DNA of 64,000 bases from positions 62,001 to 126,000 of the forward strand of contig JAHHRV010000004.1 of NCBI GenBank assembly GCA_020025595.1. Reading direction: 5' to 3'. Both the position numbers and the translations under genes were made by a program. This DNA comes from Oscillospiraceae bacterium (GTDB taxonomy: Bacteria > Bacillota > Clostridia > Oscillospirales > Oscillospiraceae). Of this stretch, positions 24,266-33,570 are shown one piece after another. Numbering within the stretch: the first letter of the stretch is position 1; each line of letters starts with the position of its first letter. The notes beneath the pieces are model-generated. The model was given only the letters and a program-made list of their open reading frames with translations, was not told the origin of the DNA and ran no database searches.

Positions 24266-25530
24266 GCGCTTACCCCCTTCAGGAAAAATGTGGTGTGGAG
24301 CTTCACGGTGGATGCGCACCGGGCCACATCCGCTGCGGTGACGGCTTCCACCGCTTCGATATAGTCGGGAATGTCCAGCTTCATACCGCTGACGGCAGCG
24401 GTTGCATAGAACCCTTCCAGTGAGCCCGGAGAGTCCGGGGTGGAGCGCAGGCTGGAAATCAGCGCCTTCTTGGCACTGTTCAGCTCCTCCGGGGTGATTT
24501 GCCCCTGAACGCACAGCTCCAGCTGGTGCAGGATCTCTGATTTGGCGGTTTCGTAGTTTTCCTCATCAATGCCCGATGACACGGTGACGATGCCCTTGGA
24601 GCCGTAGTATCCGGAGTTTGCATAGTAGCAAAGGGACATCTTTTCCCGGACATTCAGGAACAGCTTGCTGGTCATGCCTCCGCCGTAGACCGTGTTAAAC
24701 ACCTGCATGGCAACAAAATCCGGGTGCTGATTGTTGATGGGGGTGGTAAAGCCCATACAGAGCTTGCCCTGATTCACATCCAGAGTTTCGGAAAATTCCC
24801 GGGGCTCTGCCGTGGGGGTAAACATCGTCTGGGCAGGAGCAGGTTCTGCTTCTGCGCCCAGAGCATCGGCAAGGGGCCTGAGCAGCCGGGCCACCTCCTG
24901 GGCAGAAGCGCTGCCTGCGTAGAAAATCTCCACAGGGCTGGTGCGCAGGATCTTCTGATAGTGCGCATACAATGACTGGGCGGTGATCGCCGCCACATCC
25001 TCTCTGCGGCCGATTCTCGGCTCTGCAAAGCTGTCACCCTGACACATATAGCGCAGCATCTGGGCGGCAGCGTAGGTGCGCTTGTCGTTGCGCTCGGAAT
25101 CAATGGCGCTGATGAGATTTTTCTTCTCACTTTCCACAAATTCCGGGTCAAATGCGCCGTTTACCGTCACCGGCTCCAGGAATAACTGCCGCATGAAGTC
25201 GATGGTGGGGGCCAGAACCTGATCCCCGGGCATGGCGAAACGGTCTTCCATAAAATTCATATAAAAGCCCACGGTCTGCACATCGCCGATGCGGCGAACC
25301 AGCGTGGACACGGCAGCGCCGTACAGCTCATCCAGCCGCCAGGTGATACTGCGGAGGTTGGGGCAGTCCTTTGTGCCCCTGAGCAGCACCGACACGAGCA
25401 GCGCATTGTTTGCTGCCTCCTCCCGGCACATGGGGCGCAGCAGCTGCACGCTCAGAGCGCCTTTTTTGAATCTGTCATCCGGGCAGTGCCGCAGCACCAC
25501 GCTGTCTGACAGGTGAATGGTTTCAATCAT
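24262..25530 (-). CDS. ymfF: M16 peptidase-like protein, YmfF type (EF-P modification-associated)
   Basis: 422 aa. It has the M16 fold (ANNALLVSVLLRGTKDCPNL, LDELYGAAVSTLVRRIGDVQTVGFYMNF, FVAMQVFNTVYGGGMTSKLFLNVREK) but no HxxEH, so it is the non-catalytic half of a YmfF/YmfH heterodimer. A YmfI-like reductase, adjacent in bacilli, is not seen here. It is first in the operon ymfF-ymfH-lgt-small protein; a TATAAT lies about 35 bp upstream. Confidence 0.9.
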   Translation of the reverse strand: MIETIHLSDSVVLRHCPDDRFKKGALSVQLLRPMCREEAANNALLVSVLLRGTKDCPNLRSITWRLDELYGAAVSTLVRRIGDVQTVGFYMNFMEDRFAMPGDQVLAPTIDFMRQLFLEPVTVNGAFDPEFVESEKKNLISAIDSERNDKRTYAAAQMLRYMCQGDSFAEPRIGRREDVAAITAQSLYAHYQKILRTSPVEIFYAGSASAQEVARLLRPLADALGAEAEPAPAQTMFTPTAEPREFSETLDVNQGKLCMGFTTPINNQHPDFVAMQVFNTVYGGGMTSKLFLNVREKMSLCYYANSGYYGSKGIVTVSSGIDEENYETAKSEILHQLELCVQGQITPEELNSAKKALISSLRSTPDSPGSLEGFYATAAVSGMKLDIPDYIEAVEAVTAADVARCASTVKLHTTFFLKGVSA

Positions 25531-25632
25531 TTTCTTCTCCTAAAAACGGTTTCTTAGGCTGTATTATAGCGCAATCCACCGCAAATAGAAAGACTATTTA
25601 GAAAAAATTAAAATTTACCACCGGGTTTGCGG

Positions 25633-25661
25633 TTGTGTTTCCTCTGCATTTGCGGTAAAAT
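25633..25661 (+). promoter_or_regulatory. SigA-type promoter of prmA
   Basis: TTGTGT, 17-bp spacer, TAAAAT, 33 bp before the prmA start. Confidence 0.6.
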
Positions 25662-25694
25662 GAGATAATCACAATAATAGGGGTATTATACACC

Positions 25695-26672
25695 ATGGAT
25701 TATTTAGAAGTAACCATTCAGACCGCTTCCGCCGGCATCGAGGCCGTGGCCTCTGCCCTGACCGCCGGAGGCTTTGACAGTCTGGTTGTGGAAGACCAGG
25801 CAGAATATGAAACCTTTCTGGAGGACAACCGTGCCTACTGGGATTATATTGACGAAGAATTTCAGCAGAAGCTGGAAGGATTGTCCCGGATCAAGCTGTA
25901 TCTTGAGGTAGACGGCAGCGAAAACAAGCAGCTGGAACACCTGAACAAGGTGCTGAACAGCCTGAAAAAGCGCAATCCCGACACCAATCTGGGAACACTG
26001 GAAGTGACCTCCAGCCTGCTGCCGGAGACCAACTGGGAGGAAAGCTGGAAGGATAACTATCCCCCTCAGCCCGTGGGCGAAAAGCTCATCGTCCTGCCCT
26101 GCTGGAACACCGAGGAAACTCAGGGCAGAATCCCCGTGATTCTCGACCCGGGTCTGACATTCGGCACCGGCGCACACCCCTCCACCCAGATGTGCATGGA
26201 GTTTATGGAGCAGCTGGTGAAGCCCGATTCCCGGGTCATCGACCTTGGCAGCGGCAGCGGCATTCTGTCCATCGCCGCACTGCGTCTGGGTGCCGCCTCT
26301 GCCGCCGGCGTGGACATCGACCCCAAGGCAGAGTCCATCGCCCGGGAAAATGCCGCCTACAATGATTTCGGCCCGGATAAATTCACCGCTTACACCGGAA
26401 ATGTCACGGAAGATGCCAAGCTCATGCAGCAGCTTTGCGCAGGAGGATACGATCTGGTGCTTGTAAACATCGTTGCCGATGTCATTATCGGTCTTGCTCC
26501 GGTGCTGAAGCACTTTCTGAAAGACGATGCCCGTTTTATCTGCTCCGGAATACTGGACACCCGTCTTGCCGATGTGGAGCAGGCCCTCACCGATGCCGGT
26601 CTGGAAATTCTGGACCGTAAGGGAAAGGAGGACTGGCGATGCGTCTGCGGAAGAAAGAAGGAAACCGTGTAA
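25695..26672 (+). CDS. prmA: Ribosomal protein L11 methyltransferase
   Basis: 325 aa. The N-terminal substrate-recognition domain (LEVTIQTASAGIEAVASALTAGGFDSLVVED) is followed by a class I SAM domain with LTFGTGAHPSTQMCME and VIDLGSGSGILSIAALRLGA, and LVLVNIVADVI near the catalytic pocket. It trimethylates Lys/alpha-amine positions of L11. Its 3' end overlaps the next gene by 34 bp. Confidence 0.96.
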   Translation: MDYLEVTIQTASAGIEAVASALTAGGFDSLVVEDQAEYETFLEDNRAYWDYIDEEFQQKLEGLSRIKLYLEVDGSENKQLEHLNKVLNSLKKRNPDTNLGTLEVTSSLLPETNWEESWKDNYPPQPVGEKLIVLPCWNTEETQGRIPVILDPGLTFGTGAHPSTQMCMEFMEQLVKPDSRVIDLGSGSGILSIAALRLGAASAAGVDIDPKAESIARENAAYNDFGPDKFTAYTGNVTEDAKLMQQLCAGGYDLVLVNIVADVIIGLAPVLKHFLKDDARFICSGILDTRLADVEQALTDAGLEILDRKGKEDWRCVCGRKKETV

Positions 26673-27712
26673 AACACACCATGACCTACCGCACCCGGCG
26701 GCGGCTGCACAAGCTGGGCGTATTCTGCGGCTGTTTCTTTGGAATTCTGCTGGTCGTGTGGGTGTGCTGGTTTTTCTGGCTGGGCCGGTTTATTGTCTAT
26801 TCCGGCAACGAAGCCAAGCTGGATTTCGGCTGGGTATCCCATGAAGCCGATGCCGTGGTCGCCGTGCCGCCGCAGGAAGCTACCGTTGCCATCCACTTTA
26901 ACGAGGGCGAAGACACCGTGGAAACCTCCACAGAGCTGGCACCTATCTCCGGTTTTTATGTCACCGTTGACGACATGATCGAAAATATGGATCTGGTGAC
27001 AGAGACCATTCAGCAGCTCCCCAAAGACAGCGCTGTCATGCTGGATCTGAAGAGCGTTGTGGGCAATTTCTATTACTCCACCAAAATCGAGGGTGCCACC
27101 GTCTCTGACAAGGTAGATGCTGCCGCCGTGGACAAGCTGATCAAGACGGTGACCCAGGGCGACTATTACGCCATTGCTAAGATTCCCGCATTCCGTGACC
27201 GGCTTTTCGGTCTTGAGAACGACTCCAACGGCTATACTCTGGCCCACAGCAGCGGCGGATATATGTGGTCGGACGAAGGCGGCTGCTACTGGATGAATCC
27301 CACCACCGACGGTGCCACCGGCTACCTCATCTCCATCGTCAAGGAGCTGCAGAGCCTGGGCTTTGACGAAGTGGTGTTTACCGACTTCAGTTTTCCCCCT
27401 ACCGATGATATCTTCTTTGAGGGAGACCGTTCTCAGGCCATTATCAACGCAGCAAGCACAATGGTAAACACCTGCTCCACAGACAGCTTTGCAGTGAGCT
27501 TTGCAAGCGGCGATTCCGCTTTCCCCCTGCCCGCAGGCAGAAGCCGACTGTATCTGACTGGCGTAGAGGCCGACAATGTCCAGACCAAGGCAGACAGCGT
27601 GAATCTCACTGACAAGCAGATTCATCTGGTCTTCCTGACCGATACCAACGATACCCGTTTCGACACATTCAATGTCATTCGTCCCATCACCGCAGCTGAG
27701 GTGACGGGCTGA
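26639..27712 (+). CDS. Membrane-anchored TIM-barrel-like protein (putative glycoside hydrolase family PF13200-like)
   Basis: 357 aa. Start 26639 has AAGGAGG inside the end of prmA. A basic N-terminus and one membrane helix (about 27-52) put the rest outside the cell. The extracellular part has alternating beta/alpha segments resembling the DUF4015 putative glycoside hydrolases: SGFYVTVDDMIEN, SAVMLDLKSV, YYAIAKIPAFRDRL, and LQSLGFDEVVFTDFSFP, where acidic residues end barrel strands. I do not know an activity for it. A cell-envelope role is inferred from topology. Confidence 0.6.
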   Translation: MRLRKKEGNRVKHTMTYRTRRRLHKLGVFCGCFFGILLVVWVCWFFWLGRFIVYSGNEAKLDFGWVSHEADAVVAVPPQEATVAIHFNEGEDTVETSTELAPISGFYVTVDDMIENMDLVTETIQQLPKDSAVMLDLKSVVGNFYYSTKIEGATVSDKVDAAAVDKLIKTVTQGDYYAIAKIPAFRDRLFGLENDSNGYTLAHSSGGYMWSDEGGCYWMNPTTDGATGYLISIVKELQSLGFDEVVFTDFSFPPTDDIFFEGDRSQAIINAASTMVNTCSTDSFAVSFASGDSAFPLPAGRSRLYLTGVEADNVQTKADSVNLTDKQIHLVFLTDTNDTRFDTFNVIRPITAAEVTG

Positions 27713-27785
27713 CGGTCATTCCTGTTCAGAAGTGAGAAATCTCCCATTTTCTGACCGAGAAAATCACACAGTATCCGAAAAAGTC

Positions 27786-27822
27786 AAAAAAAGCGTTGAA
27801 TTTCGATTCAACGCTTTTTTTC
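27786..27822. terminator. Bidirectional terminator between the 26.6-kb gene and cca
   Basis: AAAGCGTTGAA/TTCAACGCTTT stem with flanking A6 and T7. It ends the plus-strand prmA operon and the convergent cca operon. Confidence 0.9.
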
Positions 27823-27826
27823 TGCT

Positions 27827-29149
27827 TTATAACCATTGTTTTGCCTGATCCAGCAGCGCCTGCTTCTCGTTTGGCAGCTGCTCTGCAAGCACCAGATTCA
27901 GCAGCTCGTTCAGAGCCTTGCCCAGCGCCTTGCCCGGGACGAATCCTGCCGCTATCAGATCCTCTCCCTTTACTGCAAGGGTTTTCAGGCTCATCTGGCC
28001 CTCTTCCTGCACGATCTGCTCCAGGATTTCCAAAAACTTTCGCAGCCGCACGCTGCCGTCCTCTTTTTCCACCACGCCCTTGCCGGCTAAATCGGCAATT
28101 TCCAGCGCAATCAAACGCTCCAGGCGCTGCTTTCCGTGGCGGCTGAGGGCTCGGCGAACCACTTTCTTTTCCGGTGGATAATCTGTCATATGGTGGTCGA
28201 TCAGCCACACGACCTCCTCCCGGAAGGCCGTCGGCGCTTTCAGCCCCTGCAAAATCTCATCTGCCATCTGGGCACCCACCTGAGCATGACCACGAAAATG
28301 CCCCCGGCCGTTTTCGTCCTGAGTAAAACAGGCAGGCTTTCCCACATCGTGCAGCAGTGCTGCAAACCGCAGCACCGGCTCTGCCGGGACACCCTCCGTC
28401 ACATAGGCAATGTGGGTGAACACATCAAATGCATGATGGGGCGAATACTGGCAGAATCCCATGGTGGGTGCCAGCTCCGGGATCACCCGAGCCAGGATAG
28501 GCTGAATCTGAATCAGCAGCTGCGCATCTGCCACCGGCAGCAGCTTGTGTAACTCCTCAAAAATCCGCTCTTTCGCCAGAGAATCCAAGCCTTCTATCTC
28601 AGAAAGCATTGCATCCCAGGTTTCCTGCTGGATCTTCAGGTGGAATCTCGCCGCAAATCGCACGCCCCGCAGGATCCGCAGGGCATCCTCCTGAAATCGG
28701 CGCACCGGGTCCCCTACCGCACGCAAAACGCCCTGTTTCAAGTCCTCCAGTCCCCCAAAGGGGTCTGCATATCCTTTTTCCGGGCAGTATGCCATGGCGT
28801 TAACAGTAAAGTCCCGCCGGGCCAGATCCTCCTGCACCGTGGGAACGAATCGCACCCACCCCGGATGGCGGCTGTCGGAATAATCCCCCTCCGTGCGAAA
28901 GGTGGTGATCTCCACCACACCTGCATCGGTCACGACCCCAACGGTGCCGTGCTTCACACCGGCAAGCACCAGCTGATGGTCTGAAAACACCTGCTGCATC
29001 TGCTCCGGCGTAGCAGAGGAACACAAATCGTAATCATGGGGTGTGATACCCAGAACGCTGTCCCGCACGCAGCCGCCCACCGCCCAGGCTTCAAACCCCT
29101 GCGCATTCAGCGTCTGCATCAATTCCAGTACTGTTTTGGGAAGGTTCAT
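27827..29149 (-). CDS. cca: CCA tRNA nucleotidyltransferase
   Basis: 440 aa. Adds or repairs the 3'-CCA of tRNAs. Head domain WAVGGCVRDSVLG with the metal-binding DYDLCSS (DxD); RRDFTVNAMAY; neck with the ATP/CTP-selecting EDALRILRGVRFAARF; C-terminal HD domain (LLHDVGKPACF). The two tRNAs in this window encode their CCA, so here the enzyme mainly repairs. It is the last gene of a three-gene minus-strand group. Confidence 0.95.
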   Translation of the reverse strand: MNLPKTVLELMQTLNAQGFEAWAVGGCVRDSVLGITPHDYDLCSSATPEQMQQVFSDHQLVLAGVKHGTVGVVTDAGVVEITTFRTEGDYSDSRHPGWVRFVPTVQEDLARRDFTVNAMAYCPEKGYADPFGGLEDLKQGVLRAVGDPVRRFQEDALRILRGVRFAARFHLKIQQETWDAMLSEIEGLDSLAKERIFEELHKLLPVADAQLLIQIQPILARVIPELAPTMGFCQYSPHHAFDVFTHIAYVTEGVPAEPVLRFAALLHDVGKPACFTQDENGRGHFRGHAQVGAQMADEILQGLKAPTAFREEVVWLIDHHMTDYPPEKKVVRRALSRHGKQRLERLIALEIADLAGKGVVEKEDGSVRLRKFLEILEQIVQEEGQMSLKTLAVKGEDLIAAGFVPGKALGKALNELLNLVLAEQLPNEKQALLDQAKQWL

Positions 29150-29177
29150 GGAAATCTCCTCTCTCTTTCTCCGGGAA

Positions 29178-29897
29178 TCACGCTGCTGTATCTTCTACCG
29201 GCTCCAGCATCCCGACGCTGCCCACTGCCCACAATCCGCAGGCAGCATAATAGATGGGCACATCCGGGTCGGAAATGCTGACAATGCAAAAGAAACAGGC
29301 AGCAAGGCAAGTAAACACCAGTTTTCTGCGATCAATCGCGTTTGCGTCTGCGCTTGCACGGTAGAATGCCGCCAGCATCAGCATTACGCTTGCCAGCATC
29401 TGGAAGGCATAATCCTGCAGCTGGGGATCTATGCTCCAGTGTCGGTAGCTCATGATCAGGCTTGCGATAAAATAGATACAGATCACAAAATGGAATCCAA
29501 AATGCGGCTGTTTCCCCCGAATCCGGAAAATTCCCGTAACCATCATACAAACACCTGCGGCAATCCCCAGCACCAGTTCCAGCAGGGAATGTCTGCCCAG
29601 GCTCAGCACTGCCACAGCCGCACCTGCCAGCACCACGATCCCGCCGCAGAAGAAGCTGGCCGGAAACAGCTGATCGAAGCTGCCGGTTCCTTTGATGTGC
29701 TTCACGCCGAAAAAGAGTCCCAGCAAAAAGGCACCTGCAATTGCCCAGCATAAGAACATGGAAATATGTCCGGAAACCAGAAGTCCCTTCTGGTCAAACC
29801 CATAAACCATCATCACAAACCGCAGCAGCATACACGCAACGCCACAGGCCAGTGTCGGCACCAGAAATGCCAGTCTGTTTTTTGTAAAATACTTCAC
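29178..29897 (-). CDS. Polytopic membrane protein of unknown function
   Basis: 239 aa with about seven hydrophobic segments (roughly 9-30, 42-66, 80-100, 103-125, 130-152, 165-190, 200-222). Conserved-looking motifs are absent and I do not recognise the family. It begins 4 bp after the end of the upstream acyltransferase-like gene, so they are probably cotranscribed. Confidence 0.65.
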   Translation of the reverse strand: MKYFTKNRLAFLVPTLACGVACMLLRFVMMVYGFDQKGLLVSGHISMFLCWAIAGAFLLGLFFGVKHIKGTGSFDQLFPASFFCGGIVVLAGAAVAVLSLGRHSLLELVLGIAAGVCMMVTGIFRIRGKQPHFGFHFVICIYFIASLIMSYRHWSIDPQLQDYAFQMLASVMLMLAAFYRASADANAIDRRKLVFTCLAACFFCIVSISDPDVPIYYAACGLWAVGSVGMLEPVEDTAA

Positions 29898-29901
29898 TTC
29901 A

Positions 29902-30651
29902 TCACAACTTTCTCATTAAAGCAATCCCCTCACTCACCAGTGAAAGCACCGGCTGATGGAGCAGGTAAATCAGCAGCGAATGTCTGCCGCAAAAAGTCAT
30001 CATACGAATGAGAACACAGTCTTCATTCACCCGGGGAAACCGTGTCCGCTTCTGCCGGTACAGAGCTTTTCCCAGAGCAGCACCCACCAGAAAATATCCC
30101 AGATTGGGCATCAGCGGGAAATAATCCGAAGAGCTGAAGCCCCGGAACGCAAATCCCAGAACCACCAGCCACGGAAAATCGAATATCTGAAACCGCAGAT
30201 ACAGACCCACGACTGCCAGGATTATTCCCAATCCCGCAAGCAGCCACACAGGGGCCCGACGAAATAAGGGCCAGAGCATCATGCACACGCCGATGCAGTG
30301 CAGGACTCCGAAATAAATGATAATGCCCCGGTTTGCCATACCAAGATAATACATACACACCGTCGCCAGCGTGCAGAGCATTCCGCCTGCAAAAACCGTC
30401 ATGCCCCTTCGGACACTGTGACTGCCCAGAGTCACACTGACACCGGAAAGCATCACAAACAGCGCACCGTAATTATTCCTGAAGTGGAAATACCACGCAG
30501 GATACTGCCAGTCCACAAAGGCATACAGCTCCACCACATCATAAAGAAGATGGATCAGAATCATCCCCGGAATCAGCACGCCCCGAAGGAAGTCGATTTC
30601 CCATATGCGTTTGGTTTGACTGCGCAGTTCCACCGCTATCCACTTCCCCAA
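29902..30651 (-). CDS. Heparan-alpha-glucosaminide N-acetyltransferase-like membrane protein (DUF1624)
   Basis: 249 aa with six to eight membrane helices. The first helix carries RIWEIDFLRGVLIPGMILIHLLYD, the R-x-x-x-(I/L)D-x-x-R-G signature of the YeiB/HGSNAT acyltransferase family, with a conserved His. It ends GRHSLLIYLLHQPVL, also typical of that family. It probably acylates a cell-surface sugar or lipid using a cytoplasmic acyl donor. The target is unknown. Confidence 0.82.
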   Translation of the reverse strand: MGKWIAVELRSQTKRIWEIDFLRGVLIPGMILIHLLYDVVELYAFVDWQYPAWYFHFRNNYGALFVMLSGVSVTLGSHSVRRGMTVFAGGMLCTLATVCMYYLGMANRGIIIYFGVLHCIGVCMMLWPLFRRAPVWLLAGLGIILAVVGLYLRFQIFDFPWLVVLGFAFRGFSSSDYFPLMPNLGYFLVGAALGKALYRQKRTRFPRVNEDCVLIRMMTFCGRHSLLIYLLHQPVLSLVSEGIALMRKL

Positions 30652-30726
30652 ATCGTTATGGTGTTATTATACTAAAGATTTTAGCCGATTTCCATAGGCA
30701 TTACAAAAAATCCCCTGTTTCGGCAC

Positions 30727-30755
30727 TTGTTTCCAAGGGGCAGAGGATGTATAAT
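30727..30755 (+). promoter_or_regulatory. SigA-type promoter of the plsC-like gene
   Basis: TTGTTT, 17-bp spacer, TATAAT, 33 bp before the start codon. Confidence 0.75.
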
Positions 30756-30788
30756 AAGATGGTTATGATTTGACTTTGGAGGTAAGAT

Positions 30789-31622
30789 ATGCTGTTCAAT
30801 ATCGTTACACTGCTATCTGCTTTGATATCCCTTGCAATTTGTTATTTCGCCGGAGGCTATCATGGCCTTGTCTGGCTGTGGCAGCTGCCTGTTGGCTTCA
30901 TCGGAAGCTTTCTGGTGCTGGGCCTGATCGCATTCGCGGTTCTCTGGATCTCCTGTTCTCTGGTAGACCAGAGCAAGCCTCAGGAGCAGGACAGCCCCTA
31001 TTACCGTCTGCTGACCAAGCTCTACTGCCCGTCTGTTTTCCCCCTGCTGCTGGCCAAAATCAAGACCACCGGCACCGAGAAATTGCCCAAGGACGGCCGT
31101 TTCCTGCTGGTGAGCAACCACCTGAATGATCTGGACCCGGTTCTGCTGCTGGCAAAGCTGCCCGAAGCTCAGCTGGCCTTCATTTCCAAGCAGGAAAATT
31201 CCGATATGTTCATAATCGGCAATCTGATGCACAAGATTCAGTGCCAGATGATCAACCGTGAAAACGACCGTGAAGCGCTGAAAACCATTCTCAAGTGCAT
31301 CAGCATCATCAAAGAAGATAAGGCTTCCATCGCCGTCTTCCCCGAAGGCTACACCAGCAAGGACGGCCTGCTGCACCACTTCCGCAACGGCGTGTTCAAG
31401 ATCGCTCAGAAAGCCCATGTGCCCATCGTTGTGTGTACCGTACACGGAACCAACCATGTGTTCAAAAATGTTCTGAAGCTGAAGCGCACCAATGTGGAGC
31501 TGCACGTGCTGGATGTGATTCCCGCCGAAGAACTGGCAGGCGTGAACACTTCCGTCATCGCCGATCGTGTTTACCAGCTGATGGCTGATGACCTTGGCCC
31601 CGATATGGTTGCTGCTGAATAA
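30789..31622 (+). CDS. plsC: 1-acyl-sn-glycerol-3-phosphate acyltransferase family protein
   Basis: 277 aa. Two N-terminal hydrophobic segments (about 2-22 and 30-58) anchor it in the membrane. The acyltransferase domain has SNHLNDLDP (the HxxxxD catalytic motif) and AVFPEGYTS (the FPEG block), so it fits PlsC-type lysophosphatidate acylation in phospholipid synthesis. The TM pair makes it longer than minimal PlsC (~240). GGAGG precedes the ATG. Monocistronic, with its own terminator. Confidence 0.87.
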   Translation: MLFNIVTLLSALISLAICYFAGGYHGLVWLWQLPVGFIGSFLVLGLIAFAVLWISCSLVDQSKPQEQDSPYYRLLTKLYCPSVFPLLLAKIKTTGTEKLPKDGRFLLVSNHLNDLDPVLLLAKLPEAQLAFISKQENSDMFIIGNLMHKIQCQMINRENDREALKTILKCISIIKEDKASIAVFPEGYTSKDGLLHHFRNGVFKIAQKAHVPIVVCTVHGTNHVFKNVLKLKRTNVELHVLDVIPAEELAGVNTSVIADRVYQLMADDLGPDMVAAE

Positions 31623-31624
31623 CC

Positions 31625-31654
31625 CAAAGCCCTCTTGCAAAAGAGGGCTTTTTT
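31625..31654 (+). terminator. Intrinsic terminator of the plsC-like gene
   Basis: AAAGCCCTCTT-GCAA-AAGAGGGCTTT followed by T-rich sequence, directly after the stop. Its right half is copied exactly 226 bp downstream. Confidence 0.9.
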
Positions 31655-31880
31655 ACGCCCAAACAGCCCCGCAGAGTTTGCCGCCGCAGCGGCAAATAAA
31701 GTGAAATAGATGTTCTGTCGGGGCGTGTACCTGACAGAACATACGCTACAGGCTGCAAGTGTGGAATGCGTCGCCGCCGGGGAGGCGCATTATGCGCGCA
31801 GCAGACTGCAATCTCTTTATCGAAAACCCTTTTGGGATTTTCGATAACTTAGAAGATCTCTTGCAAAAGAGGGCTTTTTT
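31632..31880. repeat. 203-bp structured segment flanked by 23-bp perfect direct repeats
   Basis: A 23-bp sequence covering the right half of the plsC terminator (31632-31654) recurs exactly at 31858-31880. Between the copies there is no gene but several inverted repeats: TTTGCCGC/GCGGCAAA (31677-31696), a perfect 10-bp stem ATGTTCTGTC/GACAGAACAT (31710-31742), the palindromic GCGCAT-T-ATGCGC (about 31786-31798), and ATCGAAAACCC/GGGATTTTCGAT (about 31819-31846). It could be a small inserted element with a duplicated target, a decayed duplication or a structured RNA. Confidence 0.5.
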
Positions 31881-31901
31881 CTTTCTATTTCCGGAATATG
31901 C

Positions 31902-31930
31902 TTGATTTAACTCGGAAAGATTAGTATAAT
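31902..31930 (+). promoter_or_regulatory. SigA-type promoter of glyS
   Basis: TTGATT, 17-bp spacer, TATAAT, 44 bp before the start codon. There is no T-box leader, as the spacing is too short. Confidence 0.8.
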
Positions 31931-31974
31931 GATACCAGTTTTTGCAACAATTACAAAAGGGAGGATCCTTTTTT

Positions 31975-33402
31975 ATGAAAAACAGTGAAAAGACTCTGGA
32001 TATGATCGTTAACCTGTGCAAGAGCCGCGGTTATGTCTATCCCGGCTCCGAAATCTATGGCGGTCTGGCAAACTCCTGGGACTACGGCCCTCTGGGTGTC
32101 GAGTTCAAGAACAATGTCAAGAAGGCTTGGATGAAGAAGTTCGTTCAGGAATCCGATTACAATGTCGGTCTGGATGCTTCAATCCTGATGAACCCCACCA
32201 CCTGGGTCACCACCGGTCACGTGGGCAGCTTCTCCGACCCTCTGGTGGACTGCAAGGGCTGCGGTGCCCGTCACCGTGCTGACAAGCTGATCGAGGCTGC
32301 TGAGTCCGGCAAGGATGTCAATGTAGACGCCATGAGCTTTGACGAGATGGATTCCTTCATCGCCGAGCATGAGGATGTTGTCTGCCCCAACTGCGGCAAG
32401 CATCACTTCACCACCATCCGCAAGTTCAACCTGATGTTCAAGACCCAGATCGGCGTTACCGAGGACACTGCTTCCACCTGCTACCTGCGTCCTGAAACCG
32501 CTCAGGGTATCTTTGTAAACTTTGCAAACATCCAGCGTACCACCCGTAAGAAGCTGCCCTTCGGCGTCTGCCAGGTTGGTAAGGCTTTCCGTAACGAAAT
32601 CACCCCCGGCAACTTCACCTTCCGTACCCGTGAATTCGAGCAGATGGAGTGCGAGTTCTTCTGCCAGCCCGGCACCGACCTGGAATGGTTCGCCTACTGG
32701 AAGGATTTCTGCAAGAACTGGCTGATCTCTCTGGGCATCAAGGAAGATTCCCTGCGTCTGCGTGACCACGAGCCCGCAGAGCTGGCTTTCTACTCCCGTG
32801 CTACCACCGATATCGAATATCAGTTCCCCTTCGGCAACGGCTGGGGCGAGCTGTGGGGCATTGCTGACCGTACCGACTATGACCTGGGCCGCCATCAGGA
32901 GGCCAGCGGCAAGTCCCTGGATTACTTCGATCAGGAGCGCAACGAGCACTATATCCCCTATGTTATCGAGCCTTCTCTGGGCTGCGACCGTGTGGCTCTG
33001 GCATTCCTGTGCGAAGCTTACGACGAGGAAGTCGTTGGCACCGACAAGAAGGGCAATCCCGATGTGCGTACCGTGCTGCACCTGCATCCTGCTCTGGCTC
33101 CCTTCAAGGCTGCTGTCCTGCCTCTGAGCAAGAAGCTGTCCCCCAAGGCTGAGGAGATCTACCATATGCTGCAGAAGGACTTCATGGTGGACTTTGACGA
33201 TGCCGGTTCCATCGGCAAGCGTTACCGCCGTGAGGACGAGATCGGTACTCCCCTGTGCATCACTGTTGACTTCCAGACCGTCGGCGACGAGAGCTGCGAA
33301 GCTGACAACTGCGTCACCGTCCGTGACCGTGACACCATGGAGCAGGTTCGTATCCCCATCGATCAGCTGAAGAGCTACATCGAAGAGAAGTGCCGCTTCT
33401 AA
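31975..33402 (+). CDS. glyS: Glycyl-tRNA synthetase, single-chain (alpha2) type
   Basis: 475 aa from ATG 31975 (GGGAGG 10 bases upstream). Class II synthetase of the archaeal/eukaryotic-like homodimeric type, used by many Firmicutes instead of GlyQ/GlyS. Motifs: SRGYVYPGSEIYGG at the start, YLRPETAQGIFVNF, FRNEITPGNFTFRTREFEQME (motif 2) and PSLGCDRVALAFL (motif 3), followed by the C-terminal anticodon-binding domain. A zinc-like cluster CKGCGARH...CPNCGKHH is inserted at about residues 85-130. Confidence 0.97.
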   Translation: MKNSEKTLDMIVNLCKSRGYVYPGSEIYGGLANSWDYGPLGVEFKNNVKKAWMKKFVQESDYNVGLDASILMNPTTWVTTGHVGSFSDPLVDCKGCGARHRADKLIEAAESGKDVNVDAMSFDEMDSFIAEHEDVVCPNCGKHHFTTIRKFNLMFKTQIGVTEDTASTCYLRPETAQGIFVNFANIQRTTRKKLPFGVCQVGKAFRNEITPGNFTFRTREFEQMECEFFCQPGTDLEWFAYWKDFCKNWLISLGIKEDSLRLRDHEPAELAFYSRATTDIEYQFPFGNGWGELWGIADRTDYDLGRHQEASGKSLDYFDQERNEHYIPYVIEPSLGCDRVALAFLCEAYDEEVVGTDKKGNPDVRTVLHLHPALAPFKAAVLPLSKKLSPKAEEIYHMLQKDFMVDFDDAGSIGKRYRREDEIGTPLCITVDFQTVGDESCEADNCVTVRDRDTMEQVRIPIDQLKSYIEEKCRF

Positions 33403-33415
33403 TCAGATAAACATC

Positions 33416-33448
33416 AAACCCCCTCTGGAAATTCCGGAGGGGGTTTTT
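33416..33448 (+). terminator. Intrinsic terminator of glyS
   Basis: ACCCCCTC...GAGGGGGT stem followed by T5, 14 bp after the stop. Confidence 0.88.
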
Positions 33449-33570
33449 ATATCTTAATTCTTTTGAAATTGGTGAAAATCCATTGAAAATGCAGAAATAA
33501 TGGGATATTTTTCTTCATAGCGTAACGATCACAACCGCACTTTGCACGAATTGTCCATGGCGACTCGCCA

